64,000 nucleotides of DNA from Alphaproteobacteria bacterium (GCA_027045875.1 JALUAG010000109.1:36038-100037), one strand, 5' to 3'; positions 19,982-32,351 are shown, numbered from the stretch's first letter. Notes: a model not told the origin generated them from the sequence alone. Translations and numbers: made by a program.

Positions 19982-20698
19982 TCAGTTGCGCTGCTGGCCG
20001 AACAGCTGCAGCAGCATGATGAACAGGTTGATGAAGTCGAGATAGAGGCGCAAGGCGCCGAAGATGGCCTTGCGGGTCGCCACTTCCGGCGAGTCGTAGG
20101 CGTAGTACTCTTCCTTGATCGCTTGGGTATCGTAGGCCGTAAGGCCGACGAAGATGCCGACGCCGACGATGCTGATGACCAGCTGCAGGGCGCTGCTCAT
20201 CAGGAAGATGTTGACGAGCCCGGCGACGATGATGCCGATCAGTCCCATGAACAGGAACGAGCCCCAGGCGGTGAGATCGCGCTTGGTGGTATAGCCGTAG
20301 AGGCTCATGGCGCCGAAGGTGGCGGCGGTGATGAAGAACACCCGCGCGATGCTGGTGCCGGTGAAGACATAGAAGATGCTGGCCAGCGACAGGCCCATGA
20401 CCACGGCGAAGGCCCAGAAGGTGAGCTGGGCGGCGCTCAGGCTCATCTTGTGGATGCGGGCGCTGAGGAAGAAGACGAAGCCCAGCGGGGCGAGCATCAC
20501 CACCCATTTGAGCGGCGTGCCGAAGATGAGCGCCATCGCCGAGGGGCTGAGTGCGACGACGTAAGCCGTCAGCCCGGTCAGCGCCAGGGCCAACCCCATG
20601 TAGTTGTACACCGACAGCATGTAGCTGCGCAGGCCCTCGTCGATTTCGGCGGCCGCGAGCCGGGCCTGAGCCGCACGGGGAGTGAAGTGTTGATCCAT
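19982..20698 (-). CDS. BAX inhibitor-1 / YccA family membrane protein
   Basis: 238 residues with seven predicted hydrophobic helices. It starts MDQHFTPRAAQARLAAAEIDEGLRSYM, which resembles alphaproteobacterial members. Characteristic blocks are SVYNYMGLALALTG, FGAMSLYGYTTKRDL, and the C-terminal YDTQAIKEEYY with the di-aspartyl-type pH sensor region and LRLYLDFINLFIMLLQLFG. The family forms Ca2+-leak channels or modulates FtsH-type proteolysis in some bacteria. The role here is unproven. Confidence 0.92.
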   Translation of the reverse strand: MDQHFTPRAAQARLAAAEIDEGLRSYMLSVYNYMGLALALTGLTAYVVALSPSAMALIFGTPLKWVVMLAPLGFVFFLSARIHKMSLSAAQLTFWAFAVVMGLSLASIFYVFTGTSIARVFFITAATFGAMSLYGYTTKRDLTAWGSFLFMGLIGIIVAGLVNIFLMSSALQLVISIVGVGIFVGLTAYDTQAIKEEYYAYDSPEVATRKAIFGALRLYLDFINLFIMLLQLFGQQRN

Positions 20699-20856
20699 GG
20701 TCCTGTTCGCTCCTTGGATGCGCTCTCTGGTGATGCGGTCGCTCGATCCGAAACCATGATATGGCGGGGGGCGGCGGCCGATCAAGCCTCGCCGAGGCGC
20801 GCCCGGACGCGCCATGAACAAAGTTTCATGTTTTCTCAATGCCGGCGAAAGTCGCT

Positions 20857-21591
20857 TCAGCCGATGGTGGCGAACACCGGGAAGGTCTCGAGCAGCCAGT
20901 AGGCGATCACCTCGAACTGCCCGGTGATCATCAGCCCGCCCATGATCAGCAGCAGCACCCCGGCGCCCTGCTGCAACCGGCGCCCCAGCTTGGAGAGCCG
21001 CTTCATCTGGCGCAGGAGCTGTTCGGTGAAGAGCGCCGCCAGCAGGAAGGGGACGCCGAGGCCGAGGGAGTAGATGCCGAGCAGTACGGTCCCCTTCTCG
21101 AGGCTCGCCGTGCTCGCGGTCATGGTCAGGATGGCGCCGAGCACCGGTCCGATGCAGGGGGTCCAGCCGAAGGCGAAGGCGACCCCCAGAAGGAAGGCGC
21201 CGGTCACCTTGCCGCCCGGAATGTTCAGATGGAAGCGCGCCTCGCGCTGCATCAGCCGGAAGGGGGAGAAGCCGAGGAGATGGATGCCGAAGACGAGGAT
21301 CACCGCCCCGGCGATGATCCCGAGTTCGTAGCGGTAGGTCAGCAGCAGCCCGCCCAGGGCCGAGGCGCTGGCGCCGAAGGCCACGAATACCACGGAGAAG
21401 CCGAGCACGAACCAGACCGCGTAGAGGAGCGCCCGCAGCCGGTTGACGTTCTCACGCTCCATCTCCTCGAAGGAGCTGCCGGCGACATAGGACACGTAGC
21501 CCGGCACCAGCGGCAGCACGCAGGGCGAGAGGAAGGAGATGACGCCCCCGAAGAACGCGGTGACGATGCCGAGGAGCGTGAGATCGACCAT
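20857..21591 (-). CDS. ccdA: cytochrome c biogenesis protein CcdA
   Basis: 244 residues with six hydrophobic helices. It carries reducing power across the membrane for cytochrome c maturation. The first helix holds SFLSPCVLPLVPGYVSY with the redox Cys. The partner Cys lies in FAFGWTPCIGPVLGAIL. The length and lack of extra periplasmic domains point to CcdA rather than DsbD. No other ccm genes are adjacent. Confidence 0.9.
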   Translation of the reverse strand: MVDLTLLGIVTAFFGGVISFLSPCVLPLVPGYVSYVAGSSFEEMERENVNRLRALLYAVWFVLGFSVVFVAFGASASALGGLLLTYRYELGIIAGAVILVFGIHLLGFSPFRLMQREARFHLNIPGGKVTGAFLLGVAFAFGWTPCIGPVLGAILTMTASTASLEKGTVLLGIYSLGLGVPFLLAALFTEQLLRQMKRLSKLGRRLQQGAGVLLLIMGGLMITGQFEVIAYWLLETFPVFATIG

Positions 21592-21713
21592 CGGGATTCC
21601 CGGTCCGGAGCTGTCCGTCCGGTAAGAAAGGGCGTGGCGGCCGGCCCGACAAGGGGCTCGCGCGAACGTGTCACAATCCGTCGCATCCCGGGTCGCCGGG
21701 TGCGGGCCGCGGC

Positions 21714-22184
21714 TCAGAAGGGGATGTCGTCGTCGAGGTCGTCCTCCCTCGGCGCGGCCGTCGCCCGCCGCGCCGATGCCGGCCGGTCGAGCGTGCCCTC
21801 CGGATCGGGCAGGGCGTCGGCGCCGCCGTCGCCACGACCGCCGAGGAGCACGAGTTCACCGCGGAAGCGCTGGAGGACGATCTCGGTGGTGTAACGCTCC
21901 TGACCGTTCTGGTCGGTCCATTTGCGGGTCTGGAGCTGGCCCTCGATGTAGACCGAGCGGCCCTTGGAGAGGTAGCGCTCCGCCACATCGGCGAGGTTTT
22001 CGTTGAAGATCACCACCCGATGCCATTCGGTACGCTCGCGCGCCTCGCCGGTGCCGCGATCCTTCCAGCGTTCGCTGGTGGCCACGGTGAGATGCACGAT
22101 CTTGCGATTGTCCTGGGTGTAGCGGACCTCCGGGTCACGCCCGAGATTGCCCACCAGAATGACCTTGTTGACGCTGCCGGCCAT
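21714..22184 (-). CDS. ssb: single-stranded DNA-binding protein
   Basis: 156 residues. The N-terminal OB fold includes MAGSVNKVILVGNLGRDPEVRYT, TVATSERWKDRGTGE, EWHRVVIFNENLADVAERYL and GRSVYIEGQLQTRKWTD, here in short conserved blocks. A disordered Gly/Asp linker leads to the acidic tip DDDIPF, which recruits replication and repair partners. All parts are intact. Confidence 0.97.
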   Translation of the reverse strand: MAGSVNKVILVGNLGRDPEVRYTQDNRKIVHLTVATSERWKDRGTGEARERTEWHRVVIFNENLADVAERYLSKGRSVYIEGQLQTRKWTDQNGQERYTTEIVLQRFRGELVLLGGRGDGGADALPDPEGTLDRPASARRATAAPREDDLDDDIPF

Positions 22185-22241
22185 GGGATCGGCTCCACTC
22201 TGCTGTTGGCGGGGACGACATTTCAGCCCCCTGGCGTGAAA

Positions 22242-23876
22242 TCAAGCTTCGTCCTTTCCTCTCGCGGCCTCGCGGGGCTCCCGGGCCGCGCGCTCGTCCA
22301 GCGCCGCGCGCAGGCGCTCGAGCAGGGCCAGCCGGCCGCGGTCGCTCGGAAGTGCTTGAAGCCGCTGGCCGAGATCGAGGAGCAGGCGGGCGTAGGCATT
22401 GTGCCAGTCCTCGCGGGCGCGGACGAGATGATGAGGGATGCGCGGTGCGGGCCGTGAGTGACCGGGTGGTGCCGCGAGCTCCAGCGTGAAGCGCTCGTCG
22501 AGCTCGGGGATCACGATCCGTTCCGCCGGCAGCCCGCGCGCGAGCAGCGCGTCGCGCAGGGCGTGCAGGGCCGGCTCCTCGCCGTGATCGAGGAACAGGG
22601 TGGCGCCGATCGGGCGGCGCGCTTCCGCCCAGGCCAAAAGCTCGCTGCGGTCGGCATGGGCCGAGTAGCCCTCGATGGAGCGGATGCGGGCGCGTACCGC
22701 GATTTCCTGGCCGTGGATGCGCACCCGTTTCTCGCCGCTCAGGATGAGATGGCCCAGCGTGCCGGGCGCCTGATAGCCGACGAACAGGACCGTGCATTCG
22801 GGCCGCCAGAGATTGTGGCGCAGGTGGTGGCGGATGCGCCCGGCGTCGCACATCCCGCTCGCCGCCATGATGATCGCCCCGCCCGTGATGCGGTTGATGG
22901 CCCGGCTCTCCTCCACCGTTTCGGTGAAGCGCAGAAAGGGGCTCTCGAACATGAGGTCGGGATCCTCGACCTCGTGGAGCTCGTCGCGATGGGCGGCGAA
23001 GACGCGGGTGACGTGGGTGGCGAGCGGGGAATCGATGAAGATGGGCGCCTTCGGAATGCGGCCGCGATGCATCAGCCAGGTGAGGGCGTAGAGCAGTTCC
23101 TGCGTGCGTTCGACCGCGAAGGCCGGGATCACGAGATTGCCGCCCCGCGCCAGCGCCTCCGTCACCTCGCGGCGGAGATGCTCGCGGCGCTGCTCGATGG
23201 TGCGGTCCTCCCGTTCGCGATCGCCGTAGGTGCTCTCCATCACCACATAGTCGAGGCCGGAAGGGGCGGCGGGACGGTCGTGGAAGGCCTTCTCGTCGGG
23301 GCCGATGTCGCCGGAGAACAGGAGCCGCAGGGGGCGCTCGCGACCGTCGCCGATCTCCAGCTCGATCGAGGCCGAGCCCAGGATGTGGCCGGCGTTCCAG
23401 AAACGCGCCCGGATTTCCGGCGCCGGCTCGAGCCAGCTCCCGTAGTCGCAGGGCACGAGCTGGCGCAGCATCGCCTCGGCATCGGCGCGGGTGTAGACGG
23501 GCTCCACCAGCGGTCGGCCCCGCCGCCGGTTGCGCTTGTTGAGATGCTCGACCTCGCTTTCCTGGATGTGGCCCGAATCCGGCAACATGAAGCCGAGCAG
23601 ATCGCAGGTCGCCGCCGTGGCGTGGACGGGTCCCGAGAAGCCCTTCTTGGTCAGCTTCGGCAGCAGCCCGGAATGGTCGATGTGGGCGTGGGTCAACAGC
23701 ACGAAGGCGAGCTCCTCGGGCACGAAGGGGAACGGCCGGTAGTTGAGCTCGCGAACCGTCTTGTTGCCCTGGAACATGCCGCAGTCCACCAGAAAGCGGG
23801 TGTTCCCGTGCTCGACGAGAAAACAGGAGCCGGTGACCGTCGAGGCGGCGCCGTGGAAGGAGAGACGGACCGTCAT
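22242..23876 (-). CDS. MBL/beta-CASP RNA-processing ribonuclease
   Basis: 544 residues. The metallo-beta-lactamase domain carries LLTHAHIDHSGLLP (HxHxDH) and further ligands in WNAGHILGSAS and LLFSGDIG. The beta-CASP insert has FAVERTQELLYAL and the C-terminal RMMBL motif has SIEGYSAHADRSELLAW, with the catalytic His in LFLDHGEEPA. This is the COG1236 (YSH1-like) group of Zn-dependent RNA endo/exonucleases. A C-terminal extension of about 80 residues past the usual end is helical and charged. Its ATG overlaps the LOG gene stop by one base (TGATG), suggesting a two-gene operon. Confidence 0.9.
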   Translation of the reverse strand: MTVRLSFHGAASTVTGSCFLVEHGNTRFLVDCGMFQGNKTVRELNYRPFPFVPEELAFVLLTHAHIDHSGLLPKLTKKGFSGPVHATAATCDLLGFMLPDSGHIQESEVEHLNKRNRRRGRPLVEPVYTRADAEAMLRQLVPCDYGSWLEPAPEIRARFWNAGHILGSASIELEIGDGRERPLRLLFSGDIGPDEKAFHDRPAAPSGLDYVVMESTYGDREREDRTIEQRREHLRREVTEALARGGNLVIPAFAVERTQELLYALTWLMHRGRIPKAPIFIDSPLATHVTRVFAAHRDELHEVEDPDLMFESPFLRFTETVEESRAINRITGGAIIMAASGMCDAGRIRHHLRHNLWRPECTVLFVGYQAPGTLGHLILSGEKRVRIHGQEIAVRARIRSIEGYSAHADRSELLAWAEARRPIGATLFLDHGEEPALHALRDALLARGLPAERIVIPELDERFTLELAAPPGHSRPAPRIPHHLVRAREDWHNAYARLLLDLGQRLQALPSDRGRLALLERLRAALDERAAREPREAARGKDEA

Positions 23877-24799
23877 CACCGGTCTTCCGGCGCCGCGGGC
23901 AGCGGATCCTCCGCCTCGAGCCCGTAGTGACGGCGGATGCAGGCCCAGGCCTCCTCGGCGGTCTCCACGTAGCGGAAGATGTCGAGGTCCTCGGGGTCGA
24001 TCACCCCCTCGTCCACCATCGCCTCGAAGTCGAGCACGCGCCGCCAGTAGTTCTCGTCGAACAGCAGCACCGGCAGCGGCCGCACCTTCCTCGTCTGCAC
24101 GAGACAGAGGGTCTCGAACAGCTCGTCCATGGTGCCGAAGCCGCCCGGAAAGACGACGAGGCCCCGCGCGCGCAGGAGGAAGTGCATCTTGCGCAGGGCG
24201 AAATAGTGGAACTGGAAGCAGAGCTCCGGGGTGATGTAGGGGTTGGGCACCTGCTCGTGGGGCAGGGTGATGTTGAGGCCGATGCTCTTGGCGCCGACCT
24301 CGTGGGAGCCGCGGTTGGCGGCCTCCATGATGCCGGGTCCGCCGCCGGTGACCACCACCCAGCGCCGCGGACCGTCCCGCTGGCCGGCCTCGGAGACGAG
24401 GCGGGCGAAGCACCGCGCCTCCTCGTAGTAGCGCGAGCGCTCGACGAGCCTCCTGGCCGCCGCCGCCTTGCGGCGCGTCACCGGACAGTGCGGCCGCTCG
24501 CGGAGCGCCGCCTCGGCCGCTTCCAGCTGGCTGCGGGCGGCCTCGGGGGCGGGGATGCGCGCCGAGCCGAAGACCACGATCGTCGATTCGATCTCGTGCT
24601 CCTGGAGGACCAGTTCGGGCTTGAGGAGCTCGAGCTGCAGGCGCACCGGCCGCAGCTCGTCGCGCAGCATGAACTCGGGATCGGCGAACGCCAGCCGGTA
24701 GCTGGGCGAGCGGGTCTGGGGCGTTTCGACGCGCGGCGTGGCGCGCTCGAGATCCTCGCGCGCGCTCGGGAGGTGCAGATGCTGGGGATCGTGCTCCAT
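23876..24799 (-). CDS. LOG-family protein (lysine-decarboxylase-like fold)
   Basis: 307 residues. The Rossmann-type LOG domain includes STIVVFGSARIP, VVTGGGPGIMEAANRG, SIGLNITLPHEQ and the signature VFPGGFGTMDELFE. The family includes cytokinin riboside 5'-monophosphate phosphoribohydrolases and nucleotide 5'-monophosphate nucleosidases (TIGR00730 type). This is the longer bacterial group with an N-terminal extension of about 70 residues, and its substrate is uncertain. It is coupled to the downstream RNase gene. Confidence 0.88.
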   Translation of the reverse strand: MEHDPQHLHLPSAREDLERATPRVETPQTRSPSYRLAFADPEFMLRDELRPVRLQLELLKPELVLQEHEIESTIVVFGSARIPAPEAARSQLEAAEAALRERPHCPVTRRKAAAARRLVERSRYYEEARCFARLVSEAGQRDGPRRWVVVTGGGPGIMEAANRGSHEVGAKSIGLNITLPHEQVPNPYITPELCFQFHYFALRKMHFLLRARGLVVFPGGFGTMDELFETLCLVQTRKVRPLPVLLFDENYWRRVLDFEAMVDEGVIDPEDLDIFRYVETAEEAWACIRRHYGLEAEDPLPAAPEDR

Positions 24800-24893
24800 G
24801 GCCGGCTCCGGGGCTCGGGACGACGGCGCCCATTTGAGCCCGCCTCCGCGGCCGCGGCAACCGCGTTCCGCGCCTCCTGCGGTCCTTCCATAC

Positions 24894-24920
24894 GAAAAGC
24901 CCCGCGGTGACCGCGGGGCT
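24894..24920 (-). terminator. intrinsic terminator of the phasin gene
   Basis: On the minus strand a 10-bp stem (AGCCCCGCGG with CCGCGGGGCT) with a 3-base loop is followed by TTTT. It lies about 25 bases after the phasin stop. Confidence 0.8.
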
Positions 24921-24945
24921 CGCCGTGTCGCTGCCGATCCCGGGA

Positions 24946-25326
24946 TCAGGCGGCGAGCTTCTTGACCTCGTCGAAGTTCGCGGTGGCGCGCTTGACGAAG
25001 AGGTCGACGACCTCGCTCTGGGCCTTCAGCCCGAGATCCATGAGCTCCTTGGAATCGGCCACCGCCTTCTCGATGGCGGCCTTGGCCTCCTCCACGTAGT
25101 TCTGGGGCTGCTTCTTGACGTCGAAGCCCTTCATCAGACCCTCGGCCTTGGCGAAGACCTCCTTCAGGAGGTCGGTCTGCCGCTTGGCGACGGTCTGGGT
25201 GAAATCGAACATGATCTTCTGGGCCGCGAAGAAGGTCTCCAGATTGGCCTTCTGCAGCGCCAGAAGCGCGTCGAGGTCGAACTTCGGCAGGTTGGGAACG
25301 GGGCTGTTGGCGGTCTTGGTGGTCAT
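24946..25326 (-). CDS. phasin family protein (PHB granule-associated)
   Basis: 126 residues. All-helical, Ala/Lys-rich, with the phasin_2-type core LQKANLETFFAAQKIMFD, AEGLMKGFDVKKQPQNY and LKAQSEVVDLFVKRATANFDEVKKLAA. Phasins coat polyhydroxyalkanoate granules. The start MTTKTANSPVPNLPKFD follows a GGAG. A 15-base palindrome about 70 bases upstream is a likely regulator site. An intrinsic terminator follows, so the gene is monocistronic. Confidence 0.9.
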   Translation of the reverse strand: MTTKTANSPVPNLPKFDLDALLALQKANLETFFAAQKIMFDFTQTVAKRQTDLLKEVFAKAEGLMKGFDVKKQPQNYVEEAKAAIEKAVADSKELMDLGLKAQSEVVDLFVKRATANFDEVKKLAA

Positions 25327-25396
25327 GGCACGTCTCCGGTGGATTGCTGCGGCGCACAATAGATAGGCGCGTGCCGCCGCCGCCGCAAGGGAAAAA

Positions 25397-25411
25397 TTGT
25401 GCAGTGCACAA
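25397..25411 (-). promoter_or_regulatory. palindromic operator upstream of phasin (PhaR-like)
   Basis: TTGTGCAGTGCACAA is a perfect palindrome with one central base. Phasin genes in many proteobacteria are repressed by PhaR, which binds TGC/GCA-containing inverted repeats. The link to PhaR is inferred from location and symmetry. Confidence 0.55.
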
Positions 25412-25453
25412 AAAAACCGGACCGGCCCGCCGTACCCCGGGGAGCCGCCGCCG

Positions 25454-26551
25454 TCAGCTCCGGAGGGAACCCACCCGGGCGAGGGCGGCCGGCGTGGGGA
25501 CGCCGTAGCCCTCGAGCGCCGGCGCCAGGATGCGCGTCACCTCCGAGCGACCCAGCTCGTCCATCAGCGCGCAGGGCGGCTTCGCGAACCGCAGGGCCTC
25601 GCGCGCACCGGTATCGATATCCGCGGGCGATGCCACCTCCTCGTCGAGGGCCTGGAGGACCGGCAGGAACACGCCGAGCAGGAGCCGGTCGGCGATCGCC
25701 CGGCGCCGGGCTTCGGGGATCTCGCCGGCCTCGCCGATGGCAAAGGGACGGTCCGCCTCGCCGTGTTCGATCATCGAGGCGGCGGGGGCGTAGAAGGGGC
25801 CGAGCGGCGAGAGGTTGCGGATGGCGTGCAGGTTGATGCGCGGCTTGATGATGTTCATGACGAAGAAGGGGCCGGCGGCGGCGCCCACCGCCTCTTTCGC
25901 CACGGCGTCGATCTCGGCGGTGGTGCCGAGCCCCTCGTCGAGCGCCCGTGCCGCCTCGTTGGTGTAGGGGCAGAAGAAGCGGTTGATGGCAAAGCCGTAG
26001 GAGTCCCGACAGCGGAGAGGCAGCTTGCCGGTGGCCCGGCAGAAGGCCAGGGCCTCCTCGATCACCGCCGGATCGGTGGCCTCGCCGCGCACCACCTCCA
26101 CCACCGGATTGATCTGCGCCGGGCTGAAGTAGTGGAGGCCCAGGAAACGGGCCGGGGCGGCGACGTGCCGTTGCAGGTCGCTCACCCGGAGACAGCTCGT
26201 GTTGGTGGCGATGCGCGTACGTTCGGGAAGGATGTCCGAGAGGGTGCGGAAGAGGTCCGCCTTGAGCGCGAAATCCTCGAACACCGCCTCGATCACGAGA
26301 TCGCGGTCGGCCATCGCTCCGAGGTCGGCGGCGGCGCCGAGGCGGGCGCCCGCCGCCTCCGCCGCCTCGTCGCTCATGCGCCCCTTCTCGACCTGGCGTG
26401 CGTAGAACCGGCGCGCCGAGGCGATGGCCGCTTCCACGGCCTCCGGCCGGCTGTCGTAGAGGACGACCTCGAGCCCGTGCTGGCCCAGGTTGGTGGCGAT
26501 CCCGGAGCCCATGGTGCCGGCGCCGACGATACCCACCTTGGCGATGGTCAT
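25454..26551 (-). CDS. 3-hydroxyacyl-CoA dehydrogenase family protein
   Basis: 365 residues. It oxidises 3-hydroxyacyl-CoA to 3-ketoacyl-CoA with NAD. The Rossmann motif VGIVGAGTMGSGIA lies at about residues 6-19. The catalytic region has TNTSCLRVSDL, the His in LGLHYFSPA and the conserved INPVVEVVRG. The C-terminal helical domain has DSYGFAINRFFCPYTNEA. It is longer than the usual 280-310 residues because of a duplicated C-terminal helical part. It lies 72 bases downstream of the mutase genes on the same strand, consistent with joint acyl-CoA metabolism. Confidence 0.88.
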   Translation of the reverse strand: MTIAKVGIVGAGTMGSGIATNLGQHGLEVVLYDSRPEAVEAAIASARRFYARQVEKGRMSDEAAEAAGARLGAAADLGAMADRDLVIEAVFEDFALKADLFRTLSDILPERTRIATNTSCLRVSDLQRHVAAPARFLGLHYFSPAQINPVVEVVRGEATDPAVIEEALAFCRATGKLPLRCRDSYGFAINRFFCPYTNEAARALDEGLGTTAEIDAVAKEAVGAAAGPFFVMNIIKPRINLHAIRNLSPLGPFYAPAASMIEHGEADRPFAIGEAGEIPEARRRAIADRLLLGVFLPVLQALDEEVASPADIDTGAREALRFAKPPCALMDELGRSEVTRILAPALEGYGVPTPAALARVGSLRS

Positions 26552-26623
26552 GGGGCGTTCTCTCCCGTTCGGTCAGGTTGCAGGATGCCGGAGGAGCCGG
26601 CCGTGGGACGGCGAACCCGTCTC

Positions 26624-28818
<2,195 letters not shown>

Positions 28819-28822
<4 letters not shown>

Positions 28823-30711
28823 CGCGCGGCCTCCTCGATGGCGCGCCAGGCATCCTCGAGGAGGGCCAGGGCGTCGATCTCCTCGCCGAGCACCGCATCG
28901 AAGGCGTCGGCCGGCCCCTCGCCCGCGAGATGGACCCGGAGGGCGCTCTCGTCGCGCAGCCGCCGGGCGAGGGCGGATGCCCGTTCGGCGAGCGCTTCCT
29001 CGCCGACGCAGAGGGTGACGAGCGGATGTGCCGTCGGATCGTAGGCGGCCGCTTCCGGCCCGTCGGCGGGCGCTTCTGCGACCGCGAGGCCGCCCGCCTC
29101 GAACAGGTTCCGCGCGAGGGTGGCGGGTCCGATGCAGGCGGCCGGCCGGCCGAGACGCAGGAGCAGCACGGTCGGTCGTCGTCCCGTACAGTCGAAAAAG
29201 GCGTCGCTCCGGTCCCGCAGCCGCTCGAAGGGTTCGGCGAGCCGCATCGGCGCGAGGGTCCGGATCTTCGGCCGCTCACCGGAGGGCACGGCGATCGGGG
29301 CCGCGTCGCGACGGGCGCGCAGGCGGGCGAGATCCGGTGCCGGCGCCTGCCTCGGCGCTTCCTCGAGATCGGCGAAGCGGCTCACCCCCACCAGCAGGAC
29401 CCGGCCGCGGGCGAGGTCGTGCAGGCGCCGTTCGCGGACCGCCAGCACTTCCTCCTGGATGCGGCCGCGGTGGAGGGCCCGGGCCATGCCGCCCTCGGCC
29501 TCGATCCGCCGCAGGAGATCCCAGGCCCGATGGGCGAGCTCGTCGGCGAAACGGCCGGCGAACCAGCTCCCGCCCAGGGGGTCGATCGGATGGTGGAGGC
29601 GGCTTTCGAGGAGCAGCACGAGCTGGGTGTTGCGGGCGATCCGGCGGGCGAAGCGGTCGGGCAGGCCGATCGCATGGTCGAAGGGCAGGGCGGTCACGGC
29701 ATCCGCCCCGCCGAGGGCGGCGGCGAGGACGGCGGCGGTCACCCGCAGCATGTTGGTCCAGGGATCGCGGCGGGTCATCACCCGCGGCGCCGTCACCGCA
29801 TGGAGGTGAGGCGCCACGTCGCCGATGCCGCAGTGACGCATCACCTGCGCCCAGAGGCGTCGCGCCACCCGCAGCTTGGCGGAGGTCGCGAAGATGTCGG
29901 GATCGGCCGCGAGCCGCAGGCCGATGCGGCCCGCCGCCTGCTCGGGGGCGAGACCGGCCTCGGTCAGCAGGCGCATATAGGCGATGGCCGTCGCGAGGGT
30001 GGCGGCGAGCTCCTGGGCCTCGGAGGCCCCGGCGTCGTGCCAGGGAAGGCCGGAGGCGCACAGCAGGCGGCCGATCCCCGGCTGCTGCGCGAGGGACGGC
30101 ACGATCTCCGCCGTTGCCGCCAGCGCCTCCTCGGGAGTCGGATGCTCGCCGCAAAGGGCGGCGCCCAGGGGATCGGCCCCGAGCTCGATCGTCGGTCCGA
30201 AGGCCGTCCGCTCCCGCAGCAATGCGGCGACGCGACCGATGTCCCTGCCGGGATCGAGGGCGAGGCCCGCGCCGGCCTGCCGGCAGGCGGCCAGGATCGG
30301 CGCGAGATCCGCCGCGTCCAGGAGCACGGTGCCGTCGGGCGTCTCCCCGCCTCGCGTGAAGCGGCGGTCGAGCCGCAGCAAGACGGAATGCACGCCGCGT
30401 GCGAGGTCCTCGGCGATCTCCGCCGCCGCCACTTCCGGATCGGGATGGCGGTGGAGCTGGCGCACCTCCCAGCCGGCGGGCAGGTTGCCGGCCGCCCGCG
30501 CGCCGCGCAGCGCGGGAAAGCTTCCTGGCAGCCCCTCCTCGCCCGCCGCGTCGGCCGGCGTGTAGAGGGGCTCGACGGCAATGTCGTCGTCGGTACGGGA
30601 GACGAGGCTTTCGAGGCCGCGCCCTCGGAGGGCGCGTTCGACCAGCCTCCGCCACTCCTCCTCGCGGGCCGGAGGGAAGTCGCTCGCCAGAGGCAGGATC
30701 GGTTCGGTCAT
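28819..30711 (-). CDS. mutA: methylmalonyl-CoA mutase small subunit
   Basis: 630 residues. It is a structural partner paralogous to the large subunit. The barrel-like blocks include [39 protein letters not shown] and [20 protein letters not shown], each only partly matching the catalytic subunit. The B12-binding DxHxxG motif is absent in the C-terminal domain, as expected for MutA. The ATG lies 66 bases inside a longer open frame and matches the family N-terminus. It overlaps mutB by four bases. Confidence 0.9.
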
Positions 30712-30812
30712 CGGCCGCGGCTCCCTTCCGCGGCATTGAAGCGCCCTTCCTGCCGCGTTGCAACAAGAGGGCCGCACCGTGCCGCAGGGAGCGGTGCGCG
30801 GACGAAAGAAAA

Positions 30813-30836
30813 GGGCGGGGACCGAGGTCCCCGCCC
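30813..30836 (-). terminator. terminator of the catalase gene
   Basis: An 11-bp stem (GGGCGGGGACC with GGTCCCCGCCC) with a 2-base loop is followed, on the minus strand, by TTTTCTTTC. It lies about 20 bases past the katA stop. Confidence 0.75.
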
Positions 30837-30856
30837 CGAGCGGAGGGGAGGCGAAG

Positions 30857-32314
30857 TCACTCGGCCGGGACGGGCGCCTCGATCCCGAGGGCCGCCGCCA
30901 CGCCCTTGGCGTAGGCCGGATCGGCCTTGTGGAAATGGCCCAGCTGGCGGTGGACGATCTCCTCCGGCACGCCGGCCATCGCCCGCGCGATGTTGGCGAA
31001 CAGGCGCTGCTGCTGATCGGGGGTCATCAGCCGGAAGAGATTGCCGGCCTGGGTGTAGTCGTCGTTGCCCTCGCGATGGTCGTAGCGGTCGGCGTCGCCG
31101 GAGATCTTGAGGGGCGGCTCCTTGAACCGCGGATCCTCGACCGGCCCGCCGAAGCTGTTGGGCTCGTAGTTGACCGAGCCCCCGCCGTTGTCGTCGCAGC
31201 GCATGAGCCCGTCCCGGTGGTAGGTGTGGACCGGGCAGCGCGGACGGTTGACGGGCAGCAGATCGTGGTTGACGCCGAGCCGGTAGCGATGGGTGTCCGC
31301 ATAGGAGAAGATGCGGAACTGAAGCATCTTGTCGGGCGAGAAGCTGATGCCCGGCACGATGTTCGAGGGGGCGAAGGCGGCCTGCTCCACCTCGGCGAAG
31401 TAGTTCTCCGGGTTGCGGTTGAGCTCGAGGATGCCGACCTCGATCAGCGGGTAGTCGCCGTGCGGCCAGACCTTGGTCAGGTCGAACGGGTTGTAGGGCG
31501 TCTTCTCGGCCTCCTCCTCGGGCATGATCTGGACGCAGAAGCGCCACTTCGGGAACTCGCCGCGCTCGATCGCGTAGAAGAGGTCGCGCTGGTGGCTCTC
31601 CCGGTCATCGCCGATGACCCGCGCCGCCTCCTCGTCGGTCAGACATTCGATGCCCTGCATGGTCTTGAAGTGGAACTTGACCCAGAAGCGCTCGCCGGCG
31701 TCGTTGATGAAGCTGTAGGTATGGGAGCCGTAGCCGTTCATGTGGCGGTAGCTCTTGGGCAGGCCCCGGTCCGAGAAGAGGATCGTGACCTGGTGCAGGC
31801 TCTCCGGCGACAGGGACCAGAAATCCCACATCGCGGTGGGGTTCCGCAGATTGGTCTTGGGATCGCGCTTCTGGGTGCGGATGAAGTCGGGGAACTTGTA
31901 CGGGTCGCGCACGAAGAAGACGGGCGTGTTGTTGCCCACCATGTCCCAGTTGCCTTCCTCGGTGTAGAACTTGATCGCGAAGCCGCGCACGTCCCGTTCC
32001 GCATCGGCGGCGCCCCGTTCGCCGGCCACCGTCGAGAACCGGAGCAGACAGGGCGTCTGCTTGCCCACCTCGGAGAAGATGGCGGCCTTCGAGTAGCGCC
32101 GGATGTCGTTGGTGATCGTCAGCGTGCCGTAGGCGGCCGAGCCCTTGGCGTGCACCACCCGTTCGGGAATGCGCTCGCGGTTGAAATGGGCGTGCTTCTC
32201 GAAGAGCTGCCAGTCCTGCACCAGCAGCGGGCCGCGCGGCCCGGCGGTGATGCTGTTCTGGTTGTCGCCCACCGGAATGCCGGCGGCGGTGGTCAAGAGC
32301 GGGCGTTTCGACAT
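30857..32314 (-). CDS. katA: monofunctional heme catalase
   Basis: 485 residues, a small-subunit (clade 3) catalase that converts hydrogen peroxide to water and oxygen. The distal His is in [13 protein letters not shown], the Asn in [11 protein letters not shown], and the proximal heme-ligand Tyr in [14 protein letters not shown]. The N-terminus [15 protein letters not shown] and C-terminal helices are normal. Two perfect palindromes lie in the 157-base region upstream, candidates for control. It is not co-directed with a regulator gene. Confidence 0.96.
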   Translation of the reverse strand: MSKRPLLTTAAGIPVGDNQNSITAGPRGPLLVQDWQLFEKHAHFNRERIPERVVHAKGSAAYGTLTITNDIRRYSKAAIFSEVGKQTPCLLRFSTVAGERGAADAERDVRGFAIKFYTEEGNWDMVGNNTPVFFVRDPYKFPDFIRTQKRDPKTNLRNPTAMWDFWSLSPESLHQVTILFSDRGLPKSYRHMNGYGSHTYSFINDAGERFWVKFHFKTMQGIECLTDEEAARVIGDDRESHQRDLFYAIERGEFPKWRFCVQIMPEEEAEKTPYNPFDLTKVWPHGDYPLIEVGILELNRNPENYFAEVEQAAFAPSNIVPGISFSPDKMLQFRIFSYADTHRYRLGVNHDLLPVNRPRCPVHTYHRDGLMRCDDNGGGSVNYEPNSFGGPVEDPRFKEPPLKISGDADRYDHREGNDDYTQAGNLFRLMTPDQQQRLFANIARAMAGVPEEIVHRQLGHFHKADPAYAKGVAAALGIEAPVPAE

Positions 32315-32351
32315 CGGGTATCCATCTCCTTGGCGTTCCTGTCCGGCTGCC

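Noticed and set aside
30712..30777. Upstream start for mutA that would add 22 residues
   Set aside because: The added residues are Cys/Arg-rich and unlike MutA; the ATG at 30711 matches the family start.
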